Source of the DNA: Erysipelotrichaceae bacterium
GTDB taxonomy: Bacteria > Bacillota_I > Bacilli_A > Erysipelotrichales > Erysipelotrichaceae
Assembly: GCA_017432885.1 (NCBI GenBank)
Contig: JAFRIE010000014.1
Location: 62,001 to 126,000 of the forward strand
Direction of reading: 5' to 3'
Length of the DNA: 64,000 bases
Of the stretch, positions 62,601-64,000 are shown in pieces (within the stretch, counting starts at the first letter, position 1; each line of letters opens with the position of its first letter). The translations under genes were made by a program, and so were the position numbers. The notes beneath the pieces were generated by a model. It was not told the origin of the DNA. It searched no databases and worked only from the letters and a program-made list of their open reading frames with translations.

Positions 62601-64000
62601 ATTCTTTTCTTAGACTACCGCTTAACTTGTCGTAGTCCGGTATATCAGCTGTATTGAAATGTGAGAACCACACTTCTCCTTCTTCATCCCAGATGAAACC
62701 ATTCAGATCTCTTTCAATCAGAACGAGATCAACAATGCAGGAATCACTCTTGCTTGGATCAGCATGAGAAGTAGCGGTAATAACCGTAGTTCCTGCACCA
62801 ACACCCGTTACAATACCGTTCTGGTTGACGACAGCGATCGATTCATCTTCTGAAGTCCAGATCAGAGTTGAGTCCTTGACACCCCAAGGAGTAACGGTAG
62901 CGTTCAGCTTGAAGGAATTACCGACAACATTCGCAACATGTTCTTCATCCAGTGTTACTTCAATCGGGTCGCTGAGTTCTTCCTTATTCAGGTTCATTCT
63001 GGCCGTCGTTAAGTTTCCGGCATAGTCCCAGGCTTCCGCATAAAGATGATCCGGCATAGAGCTGTCATAAGTCAGCAGATATTCCTGAACATCGAACGGA
63101 CCGGTCTTGTCGTCTTCTCTTGCACCCTTGGCAAACCAGACATTGCCGTCTTCGTCATAAATAAACAGACCGGCAAGATACTCGTTATCATAGGCAGAGA
63201 GCGTAATCAGTACACCGTTTTCGTTGACGGTAATAATCTCATTCCCATCTTCATCAACACCGGTTTCTTCTTCCGGTTCAATTCTCTTCGCGAAAATGGA
63301 CTCAAATACAGGAGCTGTATTATCGATTACCAGAGGCATTTCCCAGGTCGGCTTTAAGCCGTCCCAGAGAATATTGTATTCGGAATCATAGTAGTATTCC
63401 GGAGCAGCCAGGAATCTTAATGTAACATTGCTTCCTTCAGCTAATCCTTTAGGCTGATAGCCGTATGTAGAACTTGTTGTAGTATTCTGCCATACACCCT
63501 GGTTCTGGTTGTAGAATGCAGCGTACTTGCCTCCCAGTTCGACAATAGAATCTTCCAGTATATTACCATCCGCATCGGTCAGATCGAATCTGATACCGGC
63601 GGCATTTCTAATCAGCGTATACTGTGCACCGACAAGCGTATTGGCGGTATTGAACGCATTACGTTCCGGTCTGTATACAGGAATGTATGCTTCGCCCAGC
63701 TCATTATATGCTTCATACAGATCGCCTTCTATCGGGTTGCCGCCCAGGACGTAATTGTCGTTGAAAGCAGCATCGTAATAGACAAATGCCTGGTTGTAAA
63801 GAGCGTCTTCTCCTAAACCGCTTACCTGTACAGGATTGGACAGGTATGGATAACGGTATTCCAGACCGTATTCATATTCCAGAACAGAACCGATATCGAC
63901 CATAGAAGGTTCATCCCAGCTGCCGTAGTAGCCAAGTACAGGGATGGAATGATCAATACCCTGATCACCTTCTTCGCTGTCTTTTTCTTTCACAAAGAGA
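59650..64000 (-). CDS. C-terminal part of a lactocepin/C5a-peptidase-like cell-envelope subtilase (continues past the right edge)
   Basis: About 1450 residues with an open frame at the window edge; the GTG at 63993 is a valine codon, not a start. The first part matches the Fn3-like region after the protease domain in lactocepins (VPVLGYYGSWDEPSMVD-type, here IPVLGYYGSWDEPSMVD, then YNILWDGLKPTWEMP, VIDNTAPVFE). A Big_2-like domain (NSFKLNATVTPWG, GIVTGVGAGTTVITATS) follows, then a beta-propeller-like region, a cohesin-like stretch (KVVFGFIDLEGVEYDDVVAK) and seven ~80-residue Ig-like repeats colinear with those of the neighbouring BspA-type protein. The catalytic triad would lie outside the window, so protease activity is inferred from architecture. 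Confidence 0.8.
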   Translation of the reverse strand, partial: LFVKEKDSEEGDQGIDHSIPVLGYYGSWDEPSMVDIGSVLEYEYGLEYRYPYLSNPVQVSGLGEDALYNQAFVYYDAAFNDNYVLGGNPIEGDLYEAYNELGEAYIPVYRPERNAFNTANTLVGAQYTLIRNAAGIRFDLTDADGNILEDSIVELGGKYAAFYNQNQGVWQNTTTSSTYGYQPKGLAEGSNVTLRFLAAPEYYYDSEYNILWDGLKPTWEMPLVIDNTAPVFESIFAKRIEPEEETGVDEDGNEIITVNENGVLITLSAYDNEYLAGLFIYDEDGNVWFAKGAREDDKTGPFDVQEYLLTYDSSMPDHLYAEAWDYAGNLTTARMNLNKEELSDPIEVTLDEEHVANVVGNSFKLNATVTPWGVKDSTLIWTSEDESIAVVNQNGIVTGVGAGTTVITATSHADPSKSDSCIVDLVLIERDLNGFIWDEEGEVWFSHFNTADIPDYDKLSGSLRKELTGAAYGLDGNLYVSTYDQTNNASSLLIMDETTYEFTDVVEPAAPIWDMCPAPSFGESNFHDAYSTFILFTDLTGDNTMGYNLADSIHGSYVIGVALDEQYYYPQYGTSADWLFVLDDLGYLYSVGFIPMDGTVYWFGEPEELGRIGNAVDTPFYQSLYYDGTDLYWSRFSGSENDVDIIFVKDLWNEGSIYTLGSFADGVWPVAGLFNSDQKDQFITESFAGRHADAVIDETVRLETVSLPTEFTVPSVGKLDSVSETPKAEHLFNRNDIKVDVDPTNEDHDVVTVLLKADGTVTDLEGRVITHNGLIEIEYDVDVLELLDVESAVRYYAVNDGTEGKVVFGFIDLEGVEYDDVVAKVTFERLADQAVDITVLEKEKDSETDLNDPIDFEIQDSDFYDWGDILPEDRPASVEDIPEGVWVSQISDLVYNGKAQKQEFRVYDFKTMLTEGKDYTVKYKNNVKAATADSAKAPTVTVTGKGNYKDRIVKTFTIAPKEINDENTVVVLTYAAFAYNGKKQKPTVSLLECDGVKLRNNADFTCTYENPDSTNVGTYKMTITAQGNYTGSLEAEYVISNDIKSVGKLSITGVKANMTYTGQPIYHDVVVKDGTKVLKENVDYVLEYRDNIDAGKGYVTIRGIGDYYAGYVTKSFKIAPAKLTLATTQVSGLPTSVEYCGEFEPEAVLTFNGRILTEGEDYTVTYKNNNKVGTATVTFKGIGNYTGSFNKTFKITAVTSDWLFAVALPCNYEKGGAKAEIIAVDRFNRVQLVEGKDFKVTYKNNTMPGEGLALITYKGNYSGTAEAKFEISAAPLSGTTLKVADKAYTTKKNGWKSAVTIVDVNGKKLTAVDYDKNVKYYYVSTGEEVGANDIPAADTVIRVVAEGKGNYYGTAEAEYRIVKGDVSKASVKILKQFYTGKPVEVSKDDITVKVGKDILNASDYQIISYENNVNKGTAKLTIKGVGNYGGTKTVSFKIVQKSFLNAIWR

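Noticed and set aside
1-64000. tRNA, rRNA, insertion sequences, prophage or plasmid features
   Set aside because: None recognised by eye on either strand; a covariance-model tRNA scan would be needed to be certain.

Overview
The window looks like a chromosomal segment of a low-GC, anaerobic Gram-positive bacterium (Bacillota). A gut member of the Erysipelotrichia is my best guess. The basis is the Firmicutes-type S10-spc-alpha ribosomal cluster with adk-map-infA-rpmJ, strong AGGAGG ribosome binding sites, an oxygen-sensitive class III ribonucleotide reductase, and very large BspA-type surface proteins. Species placement is inference. Nearly everything is on the minus strand; only a TraB-family gene, an adenosine deaminase/phosphorylase pair and one phosphoesterase gene are on the plus strand. 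I see no tRNA, rRNA, CRISPR array, insertion sequence or prophage.

Layout. 1-5.8 kb: the 5' end of uvrA, a six-helix-type membrane protein, an HD hydrolase, a TraB-family membrane protein, three small zinc-ribbon/membrane proteins and a triple-repeat lipoprotein. 5.8-12.1 kb: nucleoside salvage, with two nucleoside hydrolases, an M18 aminopeptidase and a phosphodiesterase-like enzyme facing adenosine deaminase and a nucleoside phosphorylase. 12.1-16.7 kb: an anaerobic nucleotide reduction operon made of a MarR-NrdG fusion, NrdD with a fused glutaredoxin-like domain, and TrxB, with two MarR-type palindromes at its promoter. 16.9-18.0 kb: an ASCH-PHP fusion. 18.1-24.6 kb: a partner-switching signalling operon containing a STAS-kinase fusion, an alarmone-hydrolase-like HD protein, a membrane PP2C phosphatase with its own HATPase domain, a free STAS protein, an MscS channel and a MATE transporter fused to an HATPase domain. 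24.8-33 kb: an acetyltransferase, a HAD phosphatase, a UshA-like lipoprotein, a ParB-like/metallophosphoesterase fusion, and an extracellular-propeller PP2C phosphatase that could be a second input to the same signalling network. 33-47.3 kb: the ribosomal protein/RNA polymerase alpha/SecY superoperon, with one strong promoter upstream of rpsJ, a structured leader, and a strong terminator after rplQ; rpmD is missing. 47.5-64 kb: a lipoprotein and three very large secreted proteins. Two have transglutaminase-like cores. One is a BspA-type repeat protein of 2255 residues. The last is the C-terminal part of a lactocepin/C5a-peptidase-like protease. The last two share a colinear C-terminal array of about 80-residue repeats.

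The most interesting points are the partner-switching operon with unusual domain fusions, the self-contained class III reductase/redoxin/reductase operon with a fused regulator, a recurring promoter arrangement that predicts leaderless mRNAs for several genes, and the shared repeat module of the giant surface proteins. All domain calls were made by reading translated sequence; no database search was run.
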